Source: Pterobdella sp. o SKG-2022 (taxonomy: Eukaryota; Annelida; Clitellata; Hirudinida; Piscicolidae). Taken from it: a stretch of 64,000 bases of DNA. A model generated the notes under the pieces. It searched no databases. It was not told where the DNA came from and worked only from the letters and a program-made list of their open reading frames with translations. Below, piece after piece: positions 1 through 26,900 of this stretch; positions within the stretch are counted from its first letter, which is position 1; every line of letters starts with the position of its first letter. The stretch lies in assembly GCA_964035795.1 (NCBI GenBank), contig OZ038321.1:12744208-12808207 (forward strand), in the 5' to 3' direction. A program made the translations under genes and the position numbers.

Positions 1-119
1 TATAAATGGGACTAGATAAAGTAACGGTTAACTGCAAAGCAATGAAAAAACCGAAAATCTATTGAATAATTAAAAAAGATAGATAAAATAAATTTCGAAA
101 TTGATAATTAAAAGTGAAA

Positions 120-3100
120 ATGGCGGATTCTGATCGAGAACCTCCTCTTTGTCCTTGTGGTTTTTGGGGGTGAGAAAAATTGTATTTTCAATATTATCAA
201 TTGTATTCTTGAATCACATCTTCAACTTAACCTAAAAAAACAATGTTCAGTTTTTATTAATGTTTTTTAAAAAATAATTTTCAATATCTCATTTATACTC
301 CAACTTTTCATTGATATCACAATTTTCAAAAGATTTATTTTTGATTTTTTACATCATTATTGCATAAAATCTTCATTTCATAAATTGGAACTTATGATTT
401 GCTTTATTAGAATGAATTGTCAAAATAAGGGTTTGAATTCTAAACTGCATTCAAGTTGAAGTCAAATTTAAATACTAATTTGATCCAAAATTTTTATTAA
501 TCTTTCCTAAATATTCTTTAAACAACCTTCATTTCTTAAAATTTCAATCTATAAAACTAAAAACTATATACCAAAAAATTTAATAAATATTATTCATTTA
601 ATATTTTAAAAAATGTTCAAAGGTCTCCCAACACCTCAGGCTTATGCTCCAAATGTTACAAAGGTGCTTATGAACTTGCTTCTATTTAACTAAAATTATA
701 TATGTTTATAATTCTTTAATTAGACTCATAACATAAGGAGTTTCATTATAACCATTCAAAAAAATATTGTTTTTGATAAGTTTAGCCCTTTAAACTATTT
801 TAATAAATTAAGTTTTAGTGTATAATTAAACAATAATAACATATAAATTAATTTAAATGCCAAAGATTTTCATGGTTTTTCAGTGTTATGTTGAAATATT
901 GTTACAGAGATGCTGTTAAAGAATAATGATTGTCAAATAGGAAATTCAGTGCAAGTGATTGTCACACCAGGTTTGTGATGGAGTTTTTATATAGATAAAT
1001 TCCTATTGGTTTTGTATGACTTTCACAAAATAAATTAAGTAGCCATATATTTGTGATACAATTTAAAATAAGATTATGGTGGCATTAACTTCAAGAGTTT
1101 CTAGGCCATAAATATATGACATACAGACACACCCAAAGCTTGCAGCAATGGTCAAAATTTAGAAACTGACACAATTCCATCTTCAACAACAGAAACACCC
1201 ATAGCCAATACTGAAGAAAAAATTACTGACCCATCGCCTAAAAATGACAATGCAACACCACAAGCTGCAACTGCTCAATTGGAGACTAATAGTAACCCCA
1301 TTAGCTCTTCACAAACCACTGCAGTAACTTGTATTGGTACAAATAGAACAGCCATTACGACCACTTTTGTCGAAGCCGATCTGCCATCCTTATCACATGG
1401 AGACAAGTAAGGGTTGTGATTTTTTGAGTCATTGAGTTGAATCAAAATGATAAGATTATCATCATAATGCTGTTATAAATTTAACTCTCTCATATTCTGT
1501 TATATGTGCCAATGGAATTTTTTAAATTGATTTTTTTGTATTAAAACTAAAACGTATTTATTACATAATTGAGATCAGTAGTTATGATGCAACTTTGTAT
1601 TTTTAATTTTTCAATTAGTTTTTAAAATAACTATCTTTTGCTTTTCATCTTTTTTTCAAGTAATTGATTTTAAAATTAATTAAGGTGTTTTTAAAAAAAA
1701 AGATTTTTATGTTATTAGATTATTTTAATATTCAAATATCATTTCATTGGAAAGCATTCTTGTGCATACACTTAAAATCAACGCTGATAATACTAGAAAT
1801 AAACGATCATAAGAGATACTTTTTATAATATTAAATACCCAGTTACTGCTACTATTACTTCTATTACTACTTCTACTACTACTATTACTACCACTTCTAA
1901 TTCTATTACTATTAATACTACCTAATTTTTCTACTATTACTACTACTACATTTTCCTCCTTCTCTTCTAAGCAAAATAGGCTATTAACAAAATAATAAGG
2001 ATGACGTATAATAATATTAGGGTTTATCAATTGAATACCAAATCCTTGCATCTGCTTGAAAAATCTTTGCAGTTGATTACGAAATTTTTAAAAATAAATG
2101 AAAAAAATTCAATAAAATGAAAAATTATTTTAAGTATCCTAAAATCGAAAATTTTTTATAAAAACTATTAAATTGGAATAAATTTTTAAAATTGAATGAA
2201 AAAATCTTTTGAGGTTTGTCTTGGAAGTGAACTCTGCTGAGTATGGCATTTTTAGTAGGAAATATATAATCAACAAAAATTTCCGCAAAATGAATTTTAA
2301 TCAATTTTTCTCAGTTTTATCAATTATTTTTCAAGTTTCTTTTAGTTTTGCATGGCACATAAGGTTTTGCTTCCCTCAGTGGAGCTTCGAAAACATAAAT
2401 GAAACATTGAAGAAAATTTTTCCATCAAATTTTAAAAATGTTATATTTATCAAAATCTAAAATCAAATATAATTTTTTTTTCGATTGTTTTGACTAAACT
2501 TTTATTTGAATAAATATATTTCATTTATTTTTTAGAATTTGCTAATCAATTGCAAAAATTTTATAACTAAAAGCAAAGATTTGGTAAGCAAATGCTGAAA
2601 CTTGGTAACCAATTGGGAAACCCCATGACAATAATATAATTAATAATGCTGAAGGCATATAACTCAAAACCACCATGTAATTGGAACACAGTGTAGTGGT
2701 GGAGCAAGCAGGGGCTGAGGTTGCACTGAGGAGTTCAGTGGGTACATCGACTGAGCAGTTAAGGGGGCCAACAACTGCCACTGTTTCTACAGAGACTGAA
2801 CCTCTGCTAACCAGGAGTGTGTCCACTGAGACTGAACAAAAACCAAAAAGGAGATGCCAGTTTTGCAAGGTGTCTGTCATTTGCAGTGCTTTTGTTTAGA
2901 GAAATATGAATAGTTACTATACTGTTTAATCTCTGTGTTTTCACTATCATGAGAATTTTTTTTTTTCGAAATAAATTTATTGAATGATTTTATATTTTTT
3001 CCACCATAACTAAAACTACATCGATTTTAACAGGCCAAACTGCCCATTACCTCTGACTTAACTGGACGTTGTAAATGTAGTAAGTAAAAATAAAGCTCAA

Positions 3101-3395
3101 TATTCATCAATTCGAGTAATTTTTTCCGAAGTTTGATTTAAAACCAAAACTACCAATTCTTAGTTTGACAAAATTTTAAAAATTCACTTATAAGATAGAT
3201 TAGCATTCAGTTGATCGCTTGAGCTTCAAACTGACAATTTCAGACGGTTTATTTTGCGACAAGCATCGACTGCCAGAGCAACACGACTGCTCGTTTGACC
3301 ACAAGGCGGTTGGCAGGCAGGAGGCTAAGGAAAAGATGGTCAGTCCCAAGAAGCACGTAGGCACCTCACTAAAGAGACTTGACTCTGACTCATGA
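120..3395 (+). CDS. ZFAND5/6: A20/AN1-type zinc finger protein (ZFAND5/ZFAND6-like), 7 exons
   Basis: Exons read by eye: 120-169, 623-663, 908-~974, ~1146-1406, 2692-2869, 3034-3079, 3244-3395; about 264 aa, against 208-213 aa in human ZFAND5/6. The A20 finger is split over exons 1-2: C-P-C-G-F-W-G, then [13 protein letters not shown]. Exon 4 is a Ser/Thr/Asn-rich linker. Exons 5-7 form the AN1 finger: RCQFCK, then TGRCKC, then [16 protein letters not shown], with the C-x2-C...C-x-C...C-x2-H...H-x-C ligands in place and a family-like tail [11 protein letters not shown]. Known family role: ubiquitin binding, NF-kB damping and stress-linked proteasome regulation in the cytosol. All other junctions keep phase. 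The exon 3/4 junction is ambiguous: donor after 970 with acceptor before 1139, or after 974 with acceptor before 1146; both keep frame and differ by two residues. Whether it is ZFAND5 or ZFAND6 cannot be told. Confidence 0.92.
1843..1965. repeat. Imperfect (ACT/ATT)n trinucleotide tract in ZFAND intron 4
   Basis: A run of mixed TAC/TAT/TTC triplets inside the 1407-2691 intron. It produces a spurious Ser/Asn-rich open frame on the minus strand. No other structure was seen in this intron, which also contains a meaningless AT-rich open frame at 2209-2460. Confidence 0.8.
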
Positions 3396-4431
3396 TTTGT
3401 TACTCCCCATGCATTTAATCGGAGCCAAAACTGTGCTTTTGAAGGAAATTTCTGGTTATATAAATATGATATTTAAATTATTGAATGATTTTATAGATTT
3501 GAGGACATTTTAATGAACCTTCAAGCCTAAATTGCTTTGAAATTTGATTTTTTGGAAAGATTGGATTGTTAATATTACTTTCCTTCAAAATTTATTCATT
3601 TCAAAATTGTAATTAAACACTTTATTTACCTAATCATCTTTGTTTTATTTTAAATTGCTAACAATTGTACATGAGTATTATGAACAGGTGGCCGTATGGG
3701 CTTGTGGTTATTGGAAAATTTTGAAACATTTATTTTACCCAATATTTCATGTATAATTTTAGATATTTTTAAAGACATTATTCGTCTATTACACCAATAG
3801 TTTTATTGGGGTTTGAGACTTTTTGAATTATTTTCAAGTGTACTAATTTTATAACGACATATGATGAGACATGTTCAAGTATATATCTTTATTGGAGAGC
3901 TAATATAAATCTTGCCTTAAACCTTCAAATTTTTTAAAAGGTTAATTTACATATACTTTTTTAGTATTAACAAGCTAATTTTTGGTCTTTTTTACTTTGA
4001 TATCATTTTTAATTCATTAATTATCTGCATGTAATGTGACTTGTAAATGATACTTTAAAAAAAGCAAAAACTATTTTAGTAATTTTTTAGCGTCAGTTTG
4101 AAGTCAATAACTGAATGTAAAATCATTAAAAGATTTATAAAATCATAAAAAAAATATGCTTTATTAAAAATTACAAAAAGAAGTGTTAGATAAAAGTTGA
4201 ATAAATATAGAAAAATCGCACATACAGGATTTGATAGTCTGTCTTAAAGGCTAAAAAAGTGGTGCGGTCTTTACTTAAAAACAGAATATAAAATCGAAGA
4301 AATCCATAAAACCTAATTACTCAAATGACTGTATACTATATACAAAGGGTATATACTGGCGAAATAATGCAGTTTTAAATGATACATAATCGTAACTGTA
4401 AAAATCATCTGGTTTATAGGCTTGTTGAATA
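3396..4431. other. Convergent intergenic region between ZFAND5/6 (+) and the Asn-rich gene (-)
   Basis: AT-rich with no coding signal. A minus-strand AATAAA is at 4160-4165 (TTTATT on +), about 270 bases past the minus-strand gene's stop and a plausible poly(A) signal for it. AATAAA-like motifs on + near 4200 could serve the ZFAND gene. Confidence 0.45.
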
Positions 4432-18219
<13,788 letters not shown>

Positions 18220-18616
18220 TTCAAAATTTTCAACTCTTTTTCAAACTTTAAAAATCATTGTGAATTTTTTGATTCCATAGCAAAAAACGATGAAGTTAAA
18301 ACTTGAATAGTCATTGGCAATAGCAGCATTTTTGAATATTTTTTCATTAATACAAAATATAGCAAAAATGCAAGAGTAAATTTTGCAAATGCTGTAAGAT
18401 CGGCGTTGTTTTATTTTTATAATCACCGTACGATTCTGGTGAGCAATCGATATTCAATCGAACAAAAATTTCCACCGAAAAAATTTTTAATAAGTTGTTT
18501 CAAATTTTTTCATACTGTCGCTGACATCTTTGTCAGCTTTTTGAAACAGCATCTAATCTGTAAATATTCACTAAAACATTTTTATATATACACTATATAT
18601 GCATAAGATTAGTAAC

Positions 18617-18659
<43 letters not shown>

Positions 18660-20866
18660 CAAAAATCATTTAAATATATATTAAATTGTTTTTTCATTGC
18701 ATAAAAACCAGTCAGACACTTTATTAAGTATTAGCTGCTTTTGAAATTAAAAAAGACTGCAACAAGTATTTCTTCTCAAACTTTATCCATTTCATAAAAA
18801 ACACATCATATATATAATTACTATAATAAATGATTTCCATTGAATCACCAAAATAAAAAACTTCGAACAGTAGTAACCTTGAAAGAGATTTACGATTTCA
18901 GAGGTAGTAAATTTTGAATGTTTGAAAGATTACTCTAGGGTAGCACCATGTGAATGAAATATAATTTTTCCATATTACTAATAATATTTATTCTGGGTTA
19001 CTTTTCATGTTAATCGTTTTGTTTATATTAATAAAAAATCAAAATCTTTTTCGAATACATTTTTATTTGAGAAACATTTGAAATAGTTTTGAGGAGTTTG
19101 CTTCATTTTTATTGTTAACTCAATTTGATTTATTTTTATAACTTTTCATCTTGAATCTAAATTGAAAAAAAAAATCTTTGGGCTTTTTTATAAACATTCA
19201 TCAATGAGCTCATGTTTAAAAACTCTATATTATAAATTTACATATGTTACCATCCATACCTTCAAACACAATGTTTTTTATAAAAAATCCGCATGAACAT
19301 GCACTTTGAGAAATAATTTTCGATATGTAGCATGGTCTACATTTTCAGATATTCGATCTCATTATATTTCTTATCTAGATTTTTGTATTGTAATTTTTTA
19401 CAGAAATATTAAGTTTATGACAATATTGCAGTGCATTGTTTTTTAATGCTAGTGTATTTTGTCTATTATATTTAGTTTGTCATATGAAGAATATCAATTT
19501 TAATTTAAAGATTTTTTAAACTGCTATTAAATGTAAAAATTCATGCTATTAACTTAATTCATCAAACATTTGTATCATTCACTCTAAGGTACATAAGTTG
19601 AATCGAATGTACATTCAATGTAAATTAATTGGATAAAAATTATATTTTTTTATTTGAACACTTATAACAAGAACTAAATTTTAAAATAAAGGTGAACAAC
19701 TTTGATGAAAACCCTTGTGATAGTTGAGGTCTTCACATATGCAGACGGTCATGATAATCATGACGTTAAATTCGTGAGTTTTGGGTCTTCATAAAAATGA
19801 AATTAATTTCTATGAACTATTTATGTTCTATGTTTTCAATCAAAAAATAATTCAAAGGCAACGAGCAATTATTGAAATAGATATAATATGCAATATAATA
19901 TAATGTACTATAAAAATAATACTTTCTCATAATGTTCAAATGAATAATTTAATGAAACAATTCTAACGAATAAATACAACAGCAGCAAAAGGAGTTTCAA
20001 AGATTTTTAAATCGACAATTTACTTTTACGAATAAAAAGTTCTGATCATAAGTGTTGAAAAATGTATAAAGTTGTGAAAAAAACTAAAAATACAATGAAG
20101 AATAAAAATAAATAAAAGAAAAAATATATAAAGCAAAATAAAAATAACTGAAAGTATGATTTATAATATATTATACTGAAAAATATAGCAAAATTACAGG
20201 GCAAAAGATATCAAACTAAAATACATACAATAAGTCTTTAAAACAACAAAATATGAAAAAAATTTTGGAAAATACAAAGAAACGTACGCAAAAGTGAAAA
20301 TAGATAAAAGCAAAAGAAGCTCTTGAAACAAAACACCCACTTTATATACAAACAATTTTTTGCATTTGTTAATAAAAGCATTCAATGCAATATTATAAAC
20401 TTAGAGATATTACAATAGAAATTCAATTAAACTTGGTTTCATTTATAAAAGTTTTTTCAATGCAACTTTGGATATAATGATAAATTATGAAACTCGAAGA
20501 AAATATTGCCTTCTTTCCAGCTTCACTTGAAGCAATATTCATTTTTAAAATAAAACTTGAACTCGAATTGAAATCAGAAAAAATATTTATATAAATAAAT
20601 TAGGAAATGAAAATGTTCAAAAAGATGGAACATATTGCTTTTTGCAAATTGCTTCATATAAAAACACTGATTCCTAAAATATAAAAAGATTTCCGAAAAC
20701 TGTCTTAATATAAACATTATCATTATTTCTTGCTGAGTCATCTCTGGTAAGTATGTACAAAACATATAAAAATATATTGAGGTACTGTATATATGTAAGT
20801 ATTTTGAAGGATGTATCAATGGATAAAAATTACTTGTATTTATGCGTAAAAAAACTTTTATACACC

Positions 20867-20871
<5 letters not shown>
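18220..20871. other. Intergenic, upstream of the Asn-rich gene
   Basis: No gene recognised. It contains an (AAT)n microsatellite at about 18,613-18,656 and otherwise AT-rich sequence. Open frames at 18241-18426, 18406-18606 and 20194-20385 are short, hydrophobic and low in complexity. The promoter of the Asn-rich gene would lie near 18,220 if its ATG is right. Confidence 0.4.

Positions 20872-20896
<25 letters not shown>
20872..20896. repeat. (TA)n microsatellite at 5' edge of LINE fragment
   Basis: An alternating TA run ending exactly where LINE homology begins (ACAAACACCGGCAATTTTAT). Confidence 0.9.
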
Positions 20897-20897
<1 letters not shown>

Positions 20898-21767
20898 CAA
20901 ACACCGGCAATTTTATCAGCGAGCTTACGTTTCATCTCTATTTCATATATTCTCTTTCTTCAAATTTTATATTGGCTAGTGATTTCAACACCCCAAATTG
21001 TACGTCTCATGACAACCCGCTTAGTGCTCTTTTACGTGAACTCGAGCTGCTCCAGCACATAGACTTCCCCACCTACAGACTTGGTAACATCCTTGACCTC
21101 ATCATTACTCCAAAACCTAACAGTCATCTCATACAAGAAATCGGCAAAGAAACTTTTTACTCCGATCACTATCTTACTTTATGCAGTCTCAACCTCGCTC
21201 CTCCTCCCCTTCCCCCTCGCGTTGTACTTTCCCGCTCCTTTGAAAACTTTGATGATGCTGTCTTCGAGAAAGATCTCAGATATATCCATAATACACTAAC
21301 TAACCTTTCTGATGTTCTAGTTGAAGAGTTTCTCACAACAATGAACAACTCTTTTCAATCACTTATCGACCACCATGCCCCTTTTCGCACCAGCAGTCAC
21401 TCCCACCACAAGCTATCCACTGACACCATTGCCGCCAAAAGAAAAAGACGAAAACTTGAGAGAAAATTTTCCTTATTGTTAAGGTCATCCAAGGCTGTTC
21501 CAGCCAGTCTTCTCGCTGCCCTCAAGGAATCTCGGAAGACTGCCGCGCTCTCATCTTTAAATCCCGTGCTGATTATTTTAACAACATGCTTGCATCTGTC
21601 AAACCAAACTCGAAAGTTTTTTGGAAAACTGCCAACTCCATCCTACATAGTTCTCCTCCTTCTCCGCCACGTAGCTCTTCAGAAGCTATCAATCTTGTGA
21701 ATACCTTTAGTAGCTTTTTTAAAGAGTAAATCGCTCTTATTCACAAATCTTTGCCAACGTCCATTTG
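20897..21767 (+). pseudogene. LINE copy 2: internal ORF2 fragment, broken
   Basis: Homologous to ORF2 of copy 1 from the endonuclease (NTGNFISELTFHLYF, SDFNTP, YSDHYLTL) to the linker before the reverse transcriptase, at high nucleotide identity. It has a one-base deletion near 21,543 (CTGCCGCG against CTGCTCGCG in copy 1), which shifts the frame, and a nonsense change near 21,727 (GAGTAA against GAGAAA). Neither LINE end is present: it is cut off by (TA)n on the left and (GT)n on the right. Non-functional. Confidence 0.95.
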
Positions 21768-21791
21768 TGTGTGTGTGTTTGTGTGTGTGTG

Positions 21792-21867
<76 letters not shown>

Positions 21868-21881
21868 GTGTGTGTGTGTGT
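21768..21881. repeat. (GT)n microsatellite at 3' edge of LINE fragment
   Basis: A GT dinucleotide tract with a few interruptions (GTTT, GTTG, GCG). It begins directly at the last base of LINE homology (CCAACGTCCATTT). Confidence 0.95.
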
Positions 21882-23142
21882 ATAATTATTTCAAAAAATG
21901 TTTTTGGCTGTATATGAATCTATTTAAGTTTTTAAGTTGGTAAATTCTTTCATTTCATCCATCAGTCGATCATTTATTTAACATTTTTATCATTCTTTTT
22001 CTTATTCTAAATCATTCAAATGTATTCGTAAATCAAAGTTGATTTTTTATTTGATTAAACCTCATTTTATGAGCAAAAACGATAATAATCAAGAAAACTA
22101 TATAACTAACTGAAAAATTCTATTTAAAATATTATTTATATACTTAATTTTCAGAAGATTATAATATGAGACGTTTGTTCTATTTAGATGAAGTAGTCTC
22201 ACACATTCACTCTTCCATAATTCAGTAATTGGTCTTGTTATCATTTTACTATATTACTTTTCCCAAGTTTTTTTTCAGCATAAGTGTGAGATGAATTAGT
22301 AGTTTTCTCCATTTAGTATTATATTTCCTTGTAGTTCTGTATAGTTTTTAGATATGAGAAAAAATTGTTTTATTTGAATAATTTTTCCAATTTGCATTAA
22401 CACAATATTTTTTTATTTTGATTCTATTTCTAGTAAATAGTATACTATTTTTTTCTTTTTTTTTCTTTCAGCCATTTTTTTTTAATTGTGATACATTATT
22501 AAGCTTGGAATTCTTGCCAAATCACCTGTTAAATCATACTGATTATACGTACTTAATTACTTTAATTGTCCTAAAATACCGATGTTGCGATAGCAATCGT
22601 ATCGTTACATACATTAATAGTGTGAAAATCTTTTATTTTTATATGAATTTTGTAACATTTTTATTTAAATAATAAATGAATTTTATCTGTGTTTTTTGCA
22701 TTCTGAATATTCTCAATATTATAGTATAGTTTTGTTAAACGTCTAATGTGTTTTAGTTTAAATATTATTTTTAAATACTTCTAATAGTTTTATAATGGCA
22801 CACCCGACAAGGAAACCATTCAAAAAGTGTTAAGAATGTCTAAGCCACAAAACAAACTGTTTTCCATGAAATGATTCTATGCATAAATCAATAGAGCAAC
22901 AATCTTTCCAAGATAGGATTCGTAACTTTCCATTCCTAGGCACTATATACTTGCTTTTTAATACAAACGCTAGAAATTTTCCAGCGTTTTTTTCTTATTA
23001 TTGTTCGCTGATACGGCTTTTTCATTCAAGATTATTTTTCCTTTCTTAGAAGCTGTTGATTTCTTGTTGATGAAAGATTTTTTTGCAGTTTCATCATTTT
23101 CATTAGAAAGTTTGAATAAACTGCATTTTTAACACTTGGTTT
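21882..23142. other. Intergenic, AT-rich
   Basis: No gene recognised. The + frame at 22418-22672 is Phe/Leu-rich low-complexity. A short coding-like stretch at 22788-22874 is listed separately. Confidence 0.4.
22788..22874 (+). other. Coding-like stretch, possible terminal exon or relic
   Basis: Follows a possible acceptor (CTTCTAATAG) and reads FYNGTPDKETIQKVLRMSKP... for 28 residues to TGA. Its composition is protein-like, unlike neighbouring AT-rich frames. No partner exon was found on + and no family recognised. Confidence 0.2.
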
Positions 23143-23365
23143 TTATGTGTAAGTATGCAAGAGATGTTGGGTATTTGACTTTCCGTATTTATTTAATGTA
23201 CATTTATTTGTAAAAAAATATTTTAAGAATTTTGCATCAATAAATATTGGGTGAATTTTGGTTTGAAATTTTTTAAAATGTAGATTTGGTGGAGAATAAA
23301 GGCGAGATAGGTTGAATGGCAGAGGAATGTGAGGAATTTGAAAACAGGTGGTGAAAAGATGCTCG
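23143..23365 (-). other. Possible alternative 3' exon of the VGLL4-like gene
   Basis: On the minus strand, acceptor TTATTTGACAG is followed by a frame open for 73 codons to TAA. Its phase fits a donor CAG|GTCTTG at the very end of VGLL4 exon 4 (overlapping the TGA stop). An open frame of this length is unlikely by chance here, but the encoded sequence resembles no known VGLL4 tail. Confidence 0.25.
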
Positions 23366-23931
23366 CTGTCAAATAACTGAAATATTTATCAAGTTTCAAG
23401 CATTTTTTAACATTATCTGCTTATTTATTATTCTTTAATTACTGTAAAGATTGTTTAATTTTTTCGCGATTTTTTGATTTTAACATCTTTATTGTCATTC
23501 AAGCATAGAGTACTTGCTTTTATGATTCCAACTCCGACAGTTGTTAAATTGTACCGGAAAACTTGAAGAGCAAATAACAATAATATAATCACTTTTATGG
23601 CATAAACAGTGTTGTTAAGTATCACTTTTACAATGCATTGTTTAAAGATGCTTGGAGGATTTTATTTGAAAGAATGTAAAGAATGGTGGAAGCAATATAC
23701 AAAATTTTGATTGCCAAAAATGTTATATAACGATTGTCGAAACCTTTTGAACGGTTTTTTAAACAATGTTTAGCGAATATAATACACAAAATATGTACAA
23801 AATCAGAGATAAATGCAAAATTCAGTTCCAACACTCAATCAAATGACAAACACCCGAAATGCATCAAAGTATCTGAGTGTAGGCATTCAAATATCTCCTT
23901 TTAATAACTATCCTTTTAAAATTATACAGAC

Positions 23932-26900
23932 TCAAGACCTGACGACAAAAGAAGATGGAGAAGAATAAAAATTTGGAGGAGATTTAACTCTGGCTGATTG
24001 GATGAGTCCCCCGTGGTGTTGTGATGTGTTCTTTGGAGAAGATCGAAAATAATTGGATGAAGATGTGTGAGGAGATGATTTCGATTGTTGAAGTATTTTG
24101 TGCTGAGACTCAGGGTGTTTGTCTGCTTGAATTTTCAACCATTTATCACCCAAGGCTTTGGCGAAATGATCATCCACAGAAGTTGGTATTAAATCTTCCA
24201 ATTCAGGAGCAAATTCACTTATGTAATTTTGTAATCGATTGATTCCATTATTATCATTAACATTTTCTGCATTTTTTCCAGGTTGGAGTTTTTTGCAAAC
24301 TTTAGGTCGATTTGTTATCTGTCCCTCATGATGATTGGCTTGCACTTGCTTCCACACATCTCCCAGTGATTTGCTGAAGTGATCGTCTACAGATCCTGTT
24401 ACGAATGTTTCAAATGATAAAAATTATGGAAAAAGTTTTAATGCTACAGAAAAGCTCATTTGGTAAAAGATGATTATCAATACTGATATGCTATATAGAA
24501 ATAAGGTTATAACAAAGAAATGATATTTCAGTAACACGTTATCATGGGTAGATTATTAAAAAAAAATTTAAAAAAAAACGATTTAAAATCAAGTAACACA
24601 TCAAATATATTGCAATATTGTGCTATATAAATATCATAATCGATGATTTCAAAGTTTTATCAATCATGTATATTGAAGAAATCATTCCCATATATAAGGG
24701 TGAATACCAATCTATCATTCACATGCATAAATATTATTCCTGAACACTTTGTTATCAAGGTTATAATTGTAAATCTCAATGCAGAAGAAGTTATTAAAAC
24801 ACAATTTTAAGGCTGGAGGATTATTTATGATGTACTAACAATAACAACGTAAACAATAATTATATATATATTGAAAATAATGCTTAATAAGCTAATCATC
24901 CATTAAACTGTAAAAATACGTTCTTATTAGAATCCGTTAAAAAGAAACAATTTGATATAAAAATAACTCGGATTAATAATTTCTTCATTTTATATTCTGA
25001 ATCAAATAATATTTTTTTTCACTATAAAGAAAGATTAGGGTCAGAAATATTCCAAAAAGCGATTAAAAAACTCTTGGGAAGATGAATGTGTATTTGTGAT
25101 TGCAAGAAGAAACTTCAAAACAAATTATCGAAGGGCAAGGCCATAGACAATACTTGGAAGAAAAGAAAAAAATTACATAAAAAACAATGTCTCAAAACAA
25201 TTGAAAGAAATGAGTCATAAAATCTAAAGATATGTTGANNNNNNNNNNNNNNNNNNNNNNNNNNNNNNNNNNNNNNNNNNNNNNNNNNNNNNNNNNNNNN
25301 NNNNNNNNNNNNNNNNNNNNNNNNNNNNNNNNNNNNNNNNNNNNNNNNNNNNNNNNNNNNNNNNNNNNNNNNNNNNNNNNNNNNNNNNNNNNNNNNNNNN
25401 NNNNNNNNNNNNNNNNNNNNNNNNNNNNNNNNNNNNNNAATATAAGTGAACAACTCACAAAAACAAGTTTGAAATTTATTGTTTATTTACTAATTGGAAA
25501 AAATAAATAAGTCAAATAAAATCTAAAACAAAAGCTTATTTATCATAATTTTGACTAACAACGTAAATCAAAATTATTAAATTTAAAATAATTAAAAATT
25601 ATGAAAATATTCAAAACATTTTTTGCACAAAAACATCACAATTATTTAACAAAACAAAAGAATACATGTGAATAAACTATGGTTAAGCAAAAAAAAAGTT
25701 TAAGTAAACACTATGAACAGAAGGCAACCTGAGACAGAAGCTTGTGGAGCTGGAGAAGTGTTTGATCTTTTGAGGCTTTCATTCTTCTTCCCTTCCAACT
25801 TTTTCCTGCTTTCTGCGTCATAACTTGGACTTAACGATGCGGTGATGTGGTGAGGGTAAGGCTGGTATGAGTCTGGAGGTGTGTACCGTTGTTTTCTGGT
25901 GGATTTGTAAGGTGATGGTGACGAAGAAGGTGATTTGAAACCATGAAAACTACTGCTATGATGTAGAGAAGAGCTTTTATTGGGTGAAAGTTGGTGTGGT
26001 AAGAGATGGTGAGGTGATGGCGGTTGTTTGTTGTGGTGAGAGTTATAGACTGGCGGAGGAAAGGAATTGAAGAAATGATTGCTATTGTTAGAACTAGATG
26101 CATTGTTATAAAAGACGTTATTATTTGAAAAAACATTGTTGCTAGTGTTATATAATCCACTCCTGTTATCCTTATTATTAAACAACTGAGCTGCTGCAAC
26201 TACAGCATCAAGTGGTGAAGGATTCAATGGAGTCATGAGTGAAAAATTAAAAGAATTTATCAAAACTGAAGGGGATATATTAGCCATAGCAGGGTTAATA
26301 TAAGAAGCACTGTGGCTTGTATTCTTTTTTGGTGTGCTTTCTGTTTGTTTCCGTTGATTGTAAGTGGTTTCTGTAGGCATTTTCTGGTCGTACTCAAATG
26401 CTGGTTGTACCTCCAATGCCTCAGTAGTGTTGTATAGACTGCCCAAAGATCTCTTGAAGTGGTCTTCAATGATCATGTTCTCCGAAAGTGAAGTGTCTGG
26501 TAGAGTATGTTATGAATAGGTTATGAGCAAGAGCTTAATATGCATTTATTATGTATATATAAGAACACCTCTACATTCTAAATAAATACAACTAAATACT
26601 GCGTAAGTCTAAACCAAAAAGTGTGATGAGCCTACTACTAATAATGATTTGAGAAGATTCAATAACTAAACTCAAACTATGTTTCTGAAATCTAGTGATA
26701 AGTACAAGCATCTGATCAGCTTTATGAAGATTTATAATAAAAAACTAAAGTTATGAAAAAAAAGGGTTTAGTGAATTTATTCTACTACAACTATAGTTAT
26801 ATAAAATTATCCTCATGATTGTTTAAAACCTAATTTTTTGAGGGTTAGGAGTAACATAAAAGGTAATACATTAACTTTTATGTTCAAAGATCAGTAAAAT

